From: Macrocybe gigantea
Taxonomy: Eukaryota; Basidiomycota; Agaricomycetes; Agaricales; Callistosporiaceae
Assembly (NCBI GenBank): GCA_011319805.1
Contig: SJRY01000245.1
Coordinates: 620,001 to 684,000, forward strand
Direction of reading: 5' to 3'
Length of the DNA stretch: 64,000 nt
In this document: positions 33,401-45,180 of the stretch, piece after piece
Layout of the letters: each line of letters begins with the position of its first letter
How positions within the stretch are numbered: position 1 is the first letter of the stretch
Position numbers and translations under genes: made by a program
The notes under the pieces: model-generated
The model's database searches: none
What the model saw: only the letters and a program-made list of their open reading frames with translations
What the model was told of the DNA's origin: nothing

Positions 33401-36400
33401 AAGTTAGATACGTATCACGAAGAACAATTCTACTCGTTACCTGCTTCGACTAGTTCGGAGGCTTCAACAGGTTGTTTGGCTTGTATGACTATGGATGTGG
33501 TTTCGATGGCATCTACCCGTTCAACAGCAGCGGTTTCCGGCTCCTTAACGGTGTCGACAGGCACGGCAGGTGTTTCGGTGATTTGTGCAATGATTTGCGG
33601 CGCCTCTTTCACGATTTCCACTGTCGAAGTAATTTCAGAAGTATCTTGAGTGCTTTGAACAGCCTCCACCTCCTCTTCCTGGACATCTCCACTCTTTGCT
33701 AAATCGTCTTCCTGAATCGTCATAGGGGCGGCGGGTTCGCTGACAGGAATCTGGTCAGTAGTCAGTTGAGACTGCGAAGGTTCTTCTGCTGGCACAGATT
33801 CCTGAGATACCTCAGGAACGGCCGGCTCAGCGGTGACCTCGGTAATATCTTGTGTCTTTTCTATGTCGACAGGAACGTCGCTATCCTGAGCGACTTGTTC
33901 TTCCTCCACTTTCACGTCTTTCACATGCGGCTCTTCCGATGCATCCTCTGTCTCGGGATCCTGTTCTACAACGGCGAGGGAGGGGACAGATTCTTCAGCG
34001 GGCTGGTTTTGCATCGGCTGCTCAGCCGGGATTGATTCCCCAGCGAGCTGCTCAACCACAGCAGTCTCGACGGTGGTATCAACAATAGCCTCAATACTGG
34101 GAGCATCTTGTTGAGCGTCCTTCGCCACGGGTTCAGTGGCTTTTGGCACTGTGGCCGTTTCCTCCGTTTCCTTGGCCACGGCTTCGGCATCGAGGGGCAC
34201 CTTTTGAATCACCTCGACTTCGGAGTGGAGTCGCTGCTCCTCAACAAGCGAGGTTGCTGGGGCAACGCTTTCCTCCTCGACAGCGATCTCTGGTTCTTCA
34301 AAGGCGGGTGCAGCCTCCAACGCTGGTTCGAGAGTGTCTTCCGTAGGCTGGGCAGCTTCTCCGTGAGCTGGTTCAAGCTCGACTACAGCATGTTCATCAA
34401 CTTTCTCCTCTACGGCTGCAGCTTCTGAACCCGGAACGGCAGGCTCGACGGATGCTTCTTCTACAGGCACAGGCGTAATGGAAATGGTTTCAGAGGGCTC
34501 ATTAGCGATGTCTTGAACGGGAGCCTCCGCCCCGAAGCTTTCATCTGCAGCAGGAGCTTCGGCCGTTTCCTCCTCGACAGCATCTGCGGTGCGGAAGGTC
34601 AAGTCAGGAGCGCTCCCAACTGACAACCACTCTCTATGCTCACCGTGAACCTTGACAATTTCTGGAGCAGCGTCCTGAACAACCTCAGGTTGTTGTGCTG
34701 ACTCCTCCGCGGCTGCAGGCTCGGCAATTACTTCAGGGTCGGGTTCGACCTGTGAATCAACCTCCGCTGCCTCAACTTTTTCCTCCGAATTTGCAATTTC
34801 GGTAGCAGGAAGTTTCTCTGTTAGAGTGTCTTCATGCACTTGTTCTGGCGCGACCTCTTCGGCAACCTGGGATTCTGAAGCAAGAGCCTCGTGGCTTTCA
34901 GGCGCTAGCGAAACTTCATGGGCGGTGACAGCATCTTCTATCTGTATGGGAGTCTCTGAAGATTCGACAGACGGCTCCTGAACTTTGGCGGCGACCTCAG
35001 CCTCAGCCGCAGGAGCGGAATCTTCATGAGTGGCAGATTCAACCGATTTAGCTGACTCGAGAGCAGCGGTAACGCCCTCGAGCACGTCTTCCTTCGGCAC
35101 CTCCTCTACGTGGACTGCGATAGGAGCTTCAGCCATAACCTCCGCAGAGCGCGGCTGTTGAGGCGCGGCACTCGCATTGGTATCTACTGCTGCGGGAGGC
35201 CCTTCAGCTGTGGCCAACGCTGGTTCCGAGGCAGATTGTTCAGTAGTTGAAACCGCGTCCTCGAAGTCGGTCTCAACTGGAACGCTCCCCGCATCGACCT
35301 CGACCTCTGCCACCTCCACTTGTAGAGATGAAACATCTCCGGCTTGATCTGAAACTTCGGCAGGTGGGATCTCATCTCCCTTCTCCACAACGGGTTGAGC
35401 AGCAGCATGGTCCTGAAGCTCGTCATCATGGGTCGGCTGCAAGACGCTAGCGGCCTCATTGGTGACAGGATCAATGACTACCATGCTTTCTTCAGGTTGC
35501 AATAGCACTTCTGCCGGCGTTTCAAGAGGCGCGTCGACTTCGTTAGGGAACACAGAAACGTCGTCCTCGGGCTTCGTATTGTCCTGCTGAACATCTTTCG
35601 GGGCAGAGGCAGTGTCCTGGGCAGCCAGCGACATATCGCTGGTCTCTACAGCGGGATCCTCAGTGGCGATAGCAACGACAGGTGATTCTTCGTGCGCTAC
35701 GTCGGCGACGGGCTTCAAGGGTACACTATCCGTAACGGTCTCAACGGCAGCGGGTTCGATCGGTTCCCCGACTGGAGCTTCAGCTTGAGACTCCAGAATC
35801 TCCGTTGCAGGTGAATTCTCCTTCGTAGTGCTTTCCGACGCGGCATCTTCATGCTTGGGATCAAGGGAAGGATCGCTGGACTCTACTACAGGCACAGACT
35901 CCTCAAGCTTGTTCTCGGCTGCAGCCTGTTCAATAGAGAAATGGCCTGCGGTTCCATCCGTCTCGTGAATGACGGGCTCCGCTCCAGCTAGTCCTTCTTC
36001 CGCAGGTTTTTCTTCTAGTTGAGCGGTTACCTCAGCGACCTCGGAACGCACATGCTCATCAGCGGCGGTAGAGGGGTGCTGATTTTCCTCCCCAATCAAC
36101 TGATCAGTCTGATTATCGACCGAAGTGACTGTCGACTCCTCCGCGATAGCGACATAAGGGGCAGTTTTCGGGGTTGCCTCGATATTTACGGTGTTATTCT
36201 CGACATCTGAGAGGATTGTCGGTTAGATTAATGCCGCATGTACGCAATGAGGGGGCCTTACCTTCAATAGTCGGCTTTTCGACATCAACACGTGTTTCCT
36301 CCGCCAGTATATCTTCAACATTCTGCTGCGAACCACTCGATCCTTTCTCTGATGGCACGATGGCTTCAGTCTGGAGCTCGATATTTTCTTCGACTGCTTC

Positions 36401-37745
36401 ATCTACAACCTCCGGTTTTCCGTCTTCGGATTCTCCAGGTTGCTCAGATATAGCTCTCTCCTCCTCGAGCTGCTCCGATTTCGCTTCAGTGGTGCTAGGC
36501 TCCTCGACAGCTGCCACCGAAGATTCCTGTGTCGCCTCTGCGCTCGCATCTTGAGGTTCTCCCTCGCTCTCTGCTGATCCAGGGACAATTTCTTCCCCTT
36601 GTGCGGACGGGATAGTATCCGTCATACTATTAACAGGTGCTGGACCAGACGGGGAATTCTCCCTAGTGCTAGACTCTGAGCCCTCGGGGACAATTGCAGC
36701 TACAGCAGCTGGCTCTTCCGTGACAATTTCTCTAGATTCGTAGAGAGGTGCAGCATCCGCAGAGGCAGCCTCGACAAGTTCCTCTTCGTTATCGGCGACT
36801 TTGACATCCTGAGAGGAAGATAGTTTCAGTATCAGTGACCTTCAAGATCAAATATCGATGACGCACGTCGGGGAACGAGGGCGGCTGCTCTTCTGAGCTT
36901 TCTTTGACGGCCTCATGAGACTCCGCGGAGTTCTGGAGAAGAAGAAAAACGTTCAGAATATAGCCTTATCGACTTGCATTGAAATTACTCACCTCGACAA
37001 CAGAATGAGCTTCACCTTCCTTAATATCCTCCTTCGCATCCTCTGCTTCCTCAGTGGGCAATGCTTTAACCTGGCCCAAATCATCCGTCGAATTAATGTT
37101 AGCCAAATAAGTCGATGTCCCTGGGAAACGCACATGGTTCTGGTCACCCGGACTCGAGCGCCCTGGAGCCGACTCCGATACAGCCTGGTCCGACGCCAGT
37201 GTGATAGGATCACCATTAGTTGTCTCTGCAGCAATTTGCTGACAGCCGACCCGGTCAGTTAAATAAAGCCTCTACGGTTATTCCCGACAGCACTCACCGG
37301 TACCTCAGCATTGGCCTCTACGACCTCGGTAATTCCTTCGACAGGTTTGATTACGGATGCTTGTCCATTCATTCCATTCATCTTTGATTCAGCAGTCAGT
37401 TCGATAGGTTGGATATCCTCGTCAATGACGGAAGTCTCAATCGCAATGGCATCTGAAGGCTTCTCCTGCACAAGACAATGAGCATTCAGGTGACGATAAT
37501 GGCTAATATTGTCCGCTTACCTCGAGTACGGAATCGACTCCATGTCTGGTATTGTCAATCGTAGTGTTTCCTTGTTGCTTCAATAGCGTGAGAGGGTCGA
37601 CTTCTTGGGTTTGCTTTGGCGCAATCGACGCGTCATTCAAGCCGTCCAGGTTCCCTTCCATAGCAGGAATGGCGTTCTGGTCGTCTGCCAATGGCGCCAC
37701 GACGTTTTCGGTCAAGGTAACGTCCGCGTCAACGGCAACGGACAT
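30457..37745 (-). CDS. Very large acidic disordered protein with RP-x-SPWTPSYSV repeats and C-terminal CaaX box
   Basis: Start MSVAVDADVTLTENVVAP (ATG 37745). About twelve introns of 50-65 nt; the largest exon (about 33.43-36.1 kb) alone codes nearly 890 residues. The total is roughly 2,100-2,200 residues, dominated by Glu, Ala, Val, Ser and Pro (EVAxx, PAEEPS-type runs), with no globular domain seen. The C-terminal third carries five copies of a short motif, consensus RPKSPWTPSYSVxxQGSP, at about 32680-32726, 32364-32408, 32252-32300, 31609-31668 and 31197-31250. The last residues are a Ser-rich, acidic run (SSDDSDDESEE), then KRRWCIVM and stop. CIVM fits a CaaX prenylation box (Met at X favours farnesyl), with adjacent basic residues. 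This suggests a membrane-tethered flexible scaffold. The function is unknown and I know no named homologue. Confidence 0.75.
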
Positions 37746-38089
37746 CGTCGTGAGAATTAGAGCTGAACGTGAAGTTCCTTGAGCAGGTGGGAGTAAGAGA
37801 AAGAGTTGGGAATGAAAGAAAAGCAAGCAAAGGCTGCAATATGCCTTTCGAAGTGAAAGAAGATGAGCCAAGTCACAAGCTTCGGTCACTCAAAACGCAG
37901 GGCCACGAGGTTGATCGCAAAAAAACTCCCGTTCCGGCTTTGCCATATCACGTGCCGCTGACGCGACAGGTCACATGCCCGCGGTGACTGGCACACCATG
38001 ATCAGTACAGAGTGAGGATAGATAGTATCAAGTCCGTGCTGTGTTTATAGAAGGCGCTAAAATACGAAACAAAATAATGAGAGGACTGT
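37746..38089. other. Promoter region of the acidic CaaX protein
   Basis: About 340 bp between the start of the acidic protein and the stop of the next minus-strand gene. No RNA gene is visible. Confidence 0.4.
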
Positions 38090-39075
38090 CTAGTATGCCG
38101 CAATTCCAACAAGTCCCAGCAAGCCGGCCATGCCTAGGGTGTTGACGGCACCTCGGGATGCAGCGTTGGAGGTGGATGCGCTACCACTGCTAGCAGTCCT
38201 GGTCGCGCTTGCCGTGTTGCTGGCAGGCTTATTGCTGCCGCTGCTGCCAGCGGTCGTGCTCGCCGAGTTGGCCGGCGATGTGGCACTGGCCCCAGCAGAA
38301 CTAATAAAGGCTGTCAATCTTTTCAAAAATTAAACACGCAACACGCACGTGTTGCCCGCAGTCGTAGGAGCAGCGGAGCCACCGGAGGCACTGACTTGGA
38401 CAGAGGTGTTAAGGCAGCTAAAGAGAGAAGTAGCTCAAGAACTCTTTTCGTACGAAAAACATCCTGCACTACTCGCCTGCTGTCAGAGCTGCTGTTGATG
38501 GTGATGATATCACTGTAAGCCTGAGTCCCAGTACTATCCTTTAGAGACAAAGTGCTGCAAAAGACTGATGAGGCGAGTGGCTGGAAAACGAAAACATAAA
38601 GACCCACATCGAGGTGCCAGCTTGGATGTCGACTGTCCAGCTAAGCTCATTGCCCTCTTGAGTCGGGAAAGACTTGATCTGTTATACCGTCTTCAGCATC
38701 TTTACCATTCACGAGGCAAGGCCAAAAGAAGTTTACAGCGGGGCAGAAGGCTGGCCACCTAGAAAGGGGATTTAGCAACGGCGTATCGATCCCTAAAAGC
38801 AACGCCGGCATACCAGGGAGGATGGAAATGAAGAACGGAGGAGTTCCATCAGACCAGAACAACTTTATGGGCTCTAACGCGAACTCAGTGTTTCCTCTCA
38901 ATGCCAGGAAATTTCCAGGACATACGGCATTGAACAACGTTTGACCTAGATTGGGCGTGGTGGGTTTGCGTCTCAAATAGCCAAAAAAGCACTAGACTCA
39001 CGGAGTAAGTATGGTCAAAGCCGTGATGCTAGGGATGAGGCAAACGAAAGCAGCAGCAGAGATTGTGAACTTCAT
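38090..39075 (-). CDS. Secreted Knh1/Kre9-like, Ser/Thr-rich, GPI-type cell-surface protein
   Basis: Start ATG 39075: MKFTISAAAFVCLIPSITAL is a clear signal peptide. The Knh1/Kre9-type Ig-like domain follows: SNVVQC-QPIKLFWSDGTPPFF, ISILPGGQPSA, FPTQEGNELSWTVDIQAGTS and LSLKDSTGTQAYSDIITINSS. A Ser/Ala/Thr/Gly-rich stalk (SATSPANSASTTAGSSGSN) follows, and a hydrophobic C-terminal end GMAGLLGLVGIAAY that fits GPI-anchor addition. Introns are seen about every 100 bp, for example gtatgt...gttag between 38941 and 38890, which restores VQCQPIK. One-base discrepancies occur at the GCCCCG near 38749 and near 38580. The family is linked to cell-wall beta-1,6-glucan in yeast; in mushrooms it is a multicopy group of uncertain role. 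Confidence 0.72.
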
Positions 39076-39322
39076 TTTTGTTCGTCAAAAAGAGTGGGTA
39101 TGGCGATTCTAGCTTTTTTTCCGTGGGCGGGAGAATGGAAGAAGAGAGCGACCGAACGACCAACTTATATACTGCGGAGCATCAACTCCATTCAGGGTCC
39201 GATCACGCATTGCCCCATCGACGCACACCCTCGTTTTCGTAACCCTGACGGAAATGACAGCGTACATAACTCAATCATTCCAAGCTACATGCTATATACA
39301 AAACCCTAAAGAACAAGATTTT

Positions 39323-42300
39323 TCACAGACCAATCCAACTGCTGCGTCCTCCAGGATTGTGAAGGCTCGTTTGGCCAATTTTGACCGTTTCCATGGTGGG
39401 CATCATATTCCACTCCTCGGTATCTTCCTTAGCAGATCTTGGCTCCGAGAAAGGGTTGTCCAAGGCATCAGCCATCGGGCTTGGAAGAGATGGAGCAGAA
39501 GCCAGGCTCGACCCGTTGCTAGGGCTTTCTGAGCTCGCTACTGTACTGACGGAACACAAAAATGATTCTGCGTGCCACTCGTACCAGACCTGCCGCTCGC
39601 TAGTCAGGCGCCATATCGAAACATGGAGTTCGGAATTGCTCGGTAGGTATAAAGGCTCCTTAAGACCGAGAGCGATATGTCACTCGTCGAGCTTCGGCAG
39701 ATGGATGATTGACACACCTTGAACGGGAAATACAGAGGAAACCAACTGAGCATATCTTTGGATACGTGATCCTTGCGGTCCGGATGGATGCTTAGTCCAA
39801 CATTATCGTATAATACCTGAGATCATGTCAGCTATAAATAGCCAAAAGGTAACGCTTGTGTTCTAACAGCTTCAAAATAACCAGCCAGTCCGCTTCGAAA
39901 ACATCAGAACATTAAAGCAACAGCACAAGGACAATCAGTTGCTCACTGCAAAACGCCTGCATGCGGGATGTAAAAGTTGAGCTTTGCCGACCGCGCGTTA
40001 TGGCTATTCGTCGTAGGTAAACCTTTTCGCCTATCAAATCCGCAGCTGTCGGTTGCAAGACCGACAAATCTCATACCACGTGAATCAAGTACAGGATCTC
40101 TCCTCGGATGTTCAAACTCCCAGCACTCTTGGATTCGAGGACCGCAGGTGCCCCGCGGCCCGCCACCATCACCGCTTAGGATGTTCACGGCTTGGAACAT
40201 GACCACGTATGGTGTTTCCAGACTCTTCACATCCTTTGTGTACCGTGCTTCGTTATAAAGTTTGGAGGAAGAAAGGGGGGCAAGGTGAGAAGCGTACGAC
40301 GACGGGATGGAGATACCATCAGCTGCGGACATGCAATAAATCAAAATCAGATCATACAGTCTCCGGCTCTGGCAACTCACGTTTGAGAAACCTCATCGCT
40401 CCATCAAGACACTCCGGACTGAGTTCATTATCACCAAAGGAACCCAAGAGTTCGCTGACGAAGATATCCGCAAGTTCGGGGACGTCGACGAACCGCATGT
40501 CGCCAAATAACAGTGTTACCTTGTCTCCCCACTCGCGTTCTTTCCTGTGCTGTAATCTAGACAAGTGTTAGTGAAAGTAGGGGTTGTCCAAACCTAATAT
40601 TCACGTCACGTATGCATTCTGGTTTTTCTCAATGGCGAAGATGTCAGCCTCGCGTTGAGCTCGCCTGAGGGCGTTCAGACACCGCGCCACTAATGGACCT
40701 CTACCCGCACCCGCTATACAGATGACGCTAGGAGTCTTTTAGTGAGAGGCGACGGAAGGTGAAATCAGACGCACAATCGCTTGCCGGCCGGCCGATCAAT
40801 AAGTGCTCTGTACATAGCCTTCGGGGTCTCGCTCGTCACTCCAGTTGGCCACTGCCACGGAGAAGCTTACCTCCTCATATTGCCGATACTTCACTGGATC
40901 CTGCTCGAAAGTTTGGTATGTCACGCTTTGTAAGTTGTCCATTAAAGGCTAAAATCGGGGCAGATTAAGAAGGACGGACGAACGGTGTTTAGGGTACCTA
41001 CTTGCAAGGGAGCTTGTAGGTAATCCTGATAACCTTGAGCAAAGTTCTCGACTGTGCCAGCTTTCTGCGCCGCTTGCACGGCGGGACTCGTCTTTTCCAA
41101 ATGGCGTACGTACTGTGAATACGCGATTTCTCCGCCACGAGCGTGACGACCGGCATAGACGTCTGATAGAATCACGTTTGGCCGATGCTATAATCTCAAT
41201 TCATGTCAGCTTCTCGCTGATCGACAAACGAAACTACGTGCGATCATGCAGTCACGTATAAAGTTTTGAGTGGGTTTGGGTAACACGGGGTATCCTTTTG
41301 TGTTTGCAATGAAGGACGAGGATGGGATAAAGATGTTGCGCACAGATTCAGCTCCCCATTTGCTGAGGACGCCGAGGGTGGAAGGGAGCGGGAGCGCCAG
41401 ATCTAAGGCTAAATAAAGAGCTTTCAGCGCCAATCTCCGAGTAGCAAAAGAAAGAGGCGATTCATACTCAGCGTTAAACGTGTATTGTAATCGCACATGG
41501 TGCGAATGAGGTCCCACATCTCCCACGTCTTATTGAGCTCGCTCTCAGGCGCCATCGAAATCCTCTCTGGAGAACTTTCCGAAACAACCACGCGAGGTGC
41601 AGATCCTGGAGAAGAACCAAATTCCTCCGGACCTGGCAGGTTCGGACTTGAAGTCGAGGAATTCACCTGCAGAACCGACGGATTGTATACCGGAAGGCGA
41701 ACAGATAAATTAATATATGGTGCGCTGCTGAGACACGAATTCACGGTGCGCGCGTAGGATGCGACACGTTCCCTGTTACGCGGTGGGGGTAGGATAGCAG
41801 ACTGCACGTTGAGATACGACGCGTAGGCCAGTTCCTGTTGGAGAGCCTGTAATAAGAATGTCAGAATCGAAGTACATGGCCATGACCAAGCACACGACGC
41901 ACAATTTCGGCATCATGACGGACCCAGTCGTCCACGGCGTCAAGCTCAAGCCACTCTGAAACCATGATCGAGACACCCTCGGCCTCATCTGAGCATCGAC
42001 GTAAAGATGCATGACCATCAGATGAGCACAACGCTTCCAGCAGGAAAGAAAAAAAAAAACAAACCCAATCGTGTCATCGTTACTTCGTCTTTCAAGAACC
42101 CAGGACGCGACCTCCACACTTCAGCCTGACGTTCAGCGGCCACCTCCATGTCCCTGTCGCTGCCCGTTCTGAGCAGACACATGTCCGACCAGCGCTTTTT
42201 CCAATTCTCCGTTGTGAGCGGTATACAAATAGAGTCATATCCCTTCGATCGCGATTCCGCCACAAGTTTGAGGACGGGAGTCTCGTGGGCTTGGCTGATA

Positions 42301-42374
42301 TCGTTGGACGCATTGGAGAGGTCGTTTAGGGTGAGGTAGGTTGAGATTGTGGCAGCGCCATTCCAAGATGCCAT
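39323..42374 (-). CDS. skb1: Protein arginine methyltransferase 5 (Skb1/Hsl7/PRMT5)
   Basis: A type II arginine methyltransferase using S-adenosylmethionine. It has an N-terminal TIM-barrel region ([89 protein letters not shown]). Then come [33 protein letters not shown], a segment containing [12 protein letters not shown] whose Phe matches the PRMT5-specific active-site position, SAM motif [14 protein letters not shown], and the double-Glu loop [19 protein letters not shown] with both catalytic Glu. The C-terminal barrel ([62 protein letters not shown]) ends in [11 protein letters not shown]. About 14 introns. Start ATG 42374. The full set of motifs is intact and the protein should be functional. 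In yeasts it acts in cell-cycle and morphology control; targets here are unknown. Confidence 0.93.
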
Positions 42375-43512
42375 GGGTTAGCAAAGGCTAGCAATAAGGC
42401 GTATCTAATCAAAGACCGAATAATGAAAGACGTCGCGTGTCACCCTTCTATCCCTAACACGGCATTTCATCTCTTCATTCTGCAGTTTCAACTGCCTTGG
42501 ATATCAACACCATCTATCTAACGAAGCTACATGAATCTATCACGATTGACCTCTTATCAGAATCTGCCATGATGTGGACAACAAAACATGACTCCGAGTC
42601 GGAGATGCATGAGATGCGAATGTGTTGATCACGAGTTACTAGTTACCGCTCCTAATCCTTCATTGTCGTCCTGTTCTATATTGAGGGTTGGGATATCTGC
42701 TAACTAGAAACTAGAAACCAAACTATCTATGAGCCTTCAAAGATCAACTCGCTTCACAAAGCCAAGTTATAAAAGGAAGCTGAGACACCGCGTCCAACAT
42801 CACGGCAAGTCACCGACCTACATTATTCCAGTGTGGGGACAAAAGAACATCGGAATACGAAGATAGTATAAGGGTTTTTGTCTGCTTAGAAAGCCTGTAG
42901 CTGCGCGAAAAAGGGAGTGAGCAAATGATCAGGACAGTCTCAAGAGTCAGAGGTGGCTGTATCAAAGGCCATAATGAGCATTCTGCTGCAGGCCAATGGA
43001 ACGGAAGCGGATAGTCCGACGGCGTATCTTCACGTTTATGCAGGTTTCGGCTGGTACTACTTTCGAGTTGAACACTTCAACCTCAAAACTTCTCCGCTTG
43101 AACGACAACGACAGCTCGTCTCGATCACGGCACAGCAAATTTAAAGATGAACAGGACAAATCATAAATTAAAGCGAATCGATTCCACGACTGTCAAAGAA
43201 GCAGCACTTGGGAAAGAGCCAAAATTGGCTTGAGGTGTTTTGATTCGCCCGTCGCTGATGTACCCTGATCGAGTTCATGCTGATCACGATCATAGGACTG
43301 ACCCTTCTTTGATCATGATCAGATCGGACGGCTCGCTCTTCTAACAAGCAACAAAGAAAAACGACAAGGAAAATCTAACCGGTCTCCGGATCCCTGGCCG
43401 CAAAACACCGAGAAGAACGATAAAGTTGACGGGGTTTGACAGGCTCCCTCCGAAGCGTGCAAACCGCCAAGAATACGGAGTGGGAAAGCGGCCGGCAGAC
43501 GTCCCAGAGTGC
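42375..43512. other. Intergenic region upstream of PRMT5
   Basis: About 1.1 kb. Six-frame reading shows only short unsupported frames. It holds the PRMT5 promoter and the 3' flank of the ankyrin gene. An imperfect GATC-rich palindromic cluster is at about 43260-43325. Confidence 0.5.
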
Positions 43513-44480
43513 TCAACTGTCGTCTGTTTTTGGCCTCTTGGGAGAGGTCATATTAACATCGTCGCGTCCCGCGCTGCGGATGTCGCCTTCCTCTGCCGAA
43601 GTGGTCATCTCGAAGCCTGTCATGACACCCTGCAACACAGTGCGGCCGACGACACGGCGCAACTCTTCGTCGGGGTCACGGCCCTCCGCTTCGGCACGCT
43701 GCATAATTTCGTGGACCTGTGCCATCAGTTCGGCGGTGAGCTGCTCCGTCGCAACATGCTGCTGGTGCTGAGAAGGCTGTTGCTGCTGTGATGGCTGGAC
43801 CAAGGTAGACGCCGAAGAGGGCAAAAGGGTCTGGAGAAAGTTTGCGACATCGGGAAAATCCTCGCTCAGATGCCCGATGGGCTGGAATGGGCGAGGCACG
43901 CATTGAGTGACGATGGGATTGGAATGTATAGGTGTTGGCTTACTGATACGCCTTCGAGATTCTGTCGATCGATGACAGCGCCATGATCCACGAGGAATCG
44001 GGCAGTCTGTACGTTTTCAACAGTGTATAGAGGGGTATCACCATCACTGTCCGTGACGTTCACGTCTCCACCTGAAACGTCATGTCAAAATGACTGATCG
44101 TGGAGGAGGTGCGTTGACAGACCTCGCGAGATAAGATACTCGAGAATGTGGGTGTGGCCGTACGAAGCCGCTGCATGCCTGGATGGACGTCGCGGTCAGC
44201 ACCTTGGTCGAGTCTGGTAGGACTAGACGACATGCATTGGCGTGTAGGTAAAAGGGTCTGGGACGTTGGGTGAAAGGGCTAAAGACAAGGAGAATCAGTT
44301 GATCCCGGTCGGGTACCGCGACGATGCTGACTTGCAGTGCTGCTCAACGAGTTCCTGCGGACAGATGATCAGACTAGCGGGTGCGATGATGGGGAATAGA
44401 AGGCTTGCCTGCACACGGGCCAGGTCGCCATCGCCAGCAGCGACCCAGATGTTCTTCTGAGGCCTGGTCGGAACTGTCAT
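43513..44480 (-). CDS. Small ankyrin-repeat protein
   Basis: Start MTVPTRPQKNIWVAAGDGDL (ATG 44480). Ankyrin repeats follow: DLARVQELVEQHSLSPNVPD, YTPMHAAASYGHTHILEYLI, DVNVTDSDGDTPLYTVENVQ and TARFLVDHGAVIDRQNLEG. The tail is disordered and Gln-rich (QQQQPSQHQQH), then has an acidic helix and a C-terminal TSPKRPKTDDS. The exons that restore these motifs are 44409-44480, 44336-44354, 44236-44278 and 44178 downward. The first three introns (44355-44408, 44279-44335, 44179-44235) all have GC donors (gcaagc, gcaagt, gcatgt); later introns are GT-AG. The two-to-three-repeat architecture with a C-terminal helix resembles small fungal ankyrin proteins such as Yar1, but orthology is not established. 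Confidence 0.82.
44336..44354 (-). other. 19-nt microexon of the ankyrin gene
   Basis: Encodes Glu-Leu-Val-Glu-Gln-His plus one base, between two GC-AG introns. Including it gives ARVQ-ELVEQH-SLSPNVPD, a regular ankyrin helix pair. Confidence 0.7.
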
Positions 44481-45180
44481 CTGTGTGATGGGAACGGTTA
44501 GAGGGACGAGAAGGAAATCCTACGACAGACAGATCAATCAGCGTTGTGACCAAAAGGGGAAATGCGCAAGCAAGCGTCAACAGAACGCCCTCTAAATTTT
44601 TTTTTCACAGTCGTCGGGCTGACACGTATATACGCGGTGTGCTTGGCGGGCCGGCGAGGCATGTGTTACGAAGGATGGTCTGCCTCGTGAATGCGGGAGC
44701 CATGGAGAGAGAAGTTCCTAAGCATGCGCGAAGAGGGGCAGACCTTCTGGTGAGGTGAGGCAGATCTAGGATGTGGATCTGCGAGTGCCGATCGGAGGCG
44801 TGGACGGCCTGTTTGGGAATTCATTATGGCATTCTTGGTGATCAACGCAGAGGCGACACTGCAGGGGAAGGTGGTGGGCGGGGAGGAAGCGTGGATGCGG
44901 GAGTGCTGCGGTCGCTATGAGGCTGGGCAACGTCTGGGAGATTGGATGAAAAAGGGGCAAAGGTGACGAGAAACAAAACAAGGGGAGGGGGCAAGATGGT
45001 GCAGTAGTTAGTCATGTCTGGTTGAAATGCAGGCCGAGTGGAAGCAGTGCAAAATGTCTCAGTTGAAATTGCAGTCCTCAGCTTGATCGATTCCGGCCAA
45101 ATCGATTCTTGTCCTTGTTCCCCCATCTGGTCATCCTCCGGGTGCCTTGCAGCTCCGTTCTCCCTCTTCCGCTTGCTGCC
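44481..45180. other. Divergent promoter region, ankyrin gene and GATA factor
   Basis: About 700 bp without a credible gene. Short open frames on both strands have no motif, and it is expected to hold both promoters and the 5' UTRs. Confidence 0.45.

Noticed and set aside
33308..34428. Plus-strand open frames opposite the large acidic protein
   Set aside because: They are antisense shadows of the Glu/Ala/Val-rich exon (codon bias removes stops on the other strand). No motif, start context or splice logic supports them.
43260..43325. GATC-rich palindromic cluster as a possible regulatory element or hairpin
   Set aside because: Pairing is imperfect and short; repeated GATC words make weak palindromes by chance. 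No gene feature depends on it.
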